This document shows positions 63,378 through 64,000 of a stretch of DNA of 64,000 bases, piece by piece. The stretch spans positions 1 to 64,000 of the forward strand of contig NZ_JACXBW010000009.1 of the NCBI RefSeq assembly GCF_014712225.1, in the 5' to 3' direction. A program made the position numbers and the translations under genes. Within the stretch, counting starts at the first letter, position 1; each line of letters begins with the position of its first letter. The notes under the pieces were generated by a model. It saw only the letters and a program-made list of their open reading frames with translations, was not told the origin of the DNA and did no database searches. The DNA is from Pseudarthrobacter sulfonivorans. Lineage in GTDB: Bacteria; Actinomycetota; Actinomycetes; Actinomycetales; Micrococcaceae.

Positions 63378-64000
63378 ATGACATCCGGCCCGGAACAGTC
63401 ACTGGCCGCTGCCGTCAGTGAGGCCACGGCGGTCCTCCGGGACGCCGGCGTCCCGAGTCCCCGCGTCGACGCTGAGCTGCTCGCGGATCATCTGCTCGGC
63501 GTTGGCCTCGGCCGGCTCCGGGCAATGATGCTGGGGGACTCCCCGGCGCCTGAGGGTTACACCGAACTCGTCGCCGAGCGGGCACAGCGCATCCCCCTGC
63601 AGCACATCACCGGGGTGGCGCACTTCAGGTACCTGGAACTCGCCGTGGGGCCAGGGGTTTTTATTCCGCGCCCGGAAACGGAATCCGTTGTCCAGTTGGT
63701 CATTGACCATGTCAGGGGCATGGTTCATCCGCGGATTGTGGATCTGGGCACGGGATCCGGGGCCATCGCCGGTTCCATCGCGCATGAGGTTCCCGGCGCC
63801 GAAGTCCATGCCGTGGAGTACAGCACGTTCGCCCACGCATGGGCAGCCAGGAACCTGGCCCCGCTGGGCGTTACGCTCACCCTGGGGGACCTGCGGGACG
63901 CGCTGCCGGAACTTAACGGAACGTTCGACGTCGTGGTTTCCAACCCGCCGTACATTCCCGCCGAAGCCATCCCCAATGAACCCGAAGTAGCACTGCACGA
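63378..64000 (+). CDS. prmC: Release factor glutamine methyltransferase PrmC (partial, cut by window end)
   Basis: Methylates the GGQ glutamine of RF1 and RF2, both encoded in this window. ATG 63378 opens a frame that runs off the end (207 complete codons). N-terminal helical domain (LRDAGVPSPRVDAELLADHLLG), linker with FIPRPETE, SAM loop IVDLGTGSGAIAGSIA, and catalytic NPPY at 189-192. A full-length protein would need about 80-90 more residues. Conserved position after prfA. Confidence 0.93.
   Translation, partial: MTSGPEQSLAAAVSEATAVLRDAGVPSPRVDAELLADHLLGVGLGRLRAMMLGDSPAPEGYTELVAERAQRIPLQHITGVAHFRYLELAVGPGVFIPRPETESVVQLVIDHVRGMVHPRIVDLGTGSGAIAGSIAHEVPGAEVHAVEYSTFAHAWAARNLAPLGVTLTLGDLRDALPELNGTFDVVVSNPPYIPAEAIPNEPEVALH

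Overview
The window is a single chromosomal segment of a high-GC actinobacterium. The gene order (argS-lysA-hom-thrC-thrB-rho-prfA-prmC; prfB-ftsE-ftsX-smpB-ssrA; aroA-rsgA-hisN beside sigR-rsrA), the fused 2-oxoglutarate dehydrogenase and the protein sequences point to Micrococcaceae, most likely Arthrobacter/Pseudarthrobacter. This assignment comes from family recognition, not from a database search. I saw no insertion sequence, prophage, CRISPR array or rRNA. Almost all the sequence is chromosomal housekeeping, with a few accessory-looking modules.

Layout. 1-1800: a secreted GH25 muramidase with C-terminal LGFP cell-wall repeats, cut by the window edge. 2073-7027: a Tad/Flp pilus operon (tadA, tadB, tadC, a pilin-like protein, two TadE-like and one TadG-like pseudopilins). 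7167-13901: prfB, ftsEX with an M23/coiled-coil amidase-activator-like protein, smpB, tmRNA, then an HtrA-like protease. 13905-19833: small hypothetical genes, two fluoride channels coupled to a DtxR-type regulator, a methyltransferase, an MFS exporter, and a cysteine-desulfurase-like enzyme behind a SAM-IV-type riboswitch. 20142-25449: hisN, rsgA, aroA, a DoxX protein, and divergently the sigR-rsrA thiol-stress pair. 25584-28027: ribosomal protein bL37, a PadR/DUF4097 operon and a degenerate SGNH protein. 28148-34808: the 2-oxoglutarate dehydrogenase and two CNNM/HlyC membrane proteins.

34861-38131: a zinc-uptake ABC operon with a Zur-type operator and, further on, zur. 38239-42582: an MBL protein, a cysteine desulfhydrase/synthase-like enzyme divergent from a sulfurtransferase, an alcohol dehydrogenase and a HIT protein. 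42625-49409: the HrpA helicase, a small membrane protein, a GlxA-type regulator, emfourin and an M4 protease. 49655-52751: tRNA-Arg and a three-gene flavin-based electron-transfer module. 52933-64000: the argS to prmC block, with prmC cut by the window end.

How the parts work together. Three sites fit the SigR/SigH promoter pattern (GGAAT or GGGACT, 18 nt, GTT). They lie upstream of sigR itself, of ssrA and, with one mismatch, of the HtrA-like protease, so this window alone links thiol-oxidative stress to ribosome rescue and protein quality control. RF1, RF2 and their methyltransferase PrmC are all here, as are SmpB and tmRNA. Metal homeostasis is represented by Zur with the Znu transporter and by the DtxR-type regulator. 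Many genes have a TANNNT -10 box only 6-10 nt upstream of the start codon and no Shine-Dalgarno sequence, which predicts leaderless transcripts.

The most unusual items are: a compact extracytoplasmic flavin electron-transfer cassette; an M4 protease whose conserved propeptide motif lies upstream of every standard start codon, with an AUU codon behind a strong SD; an SGNH-fold protein that has lost all three catalytic residues; and several well-formed operators and inverted repeats.
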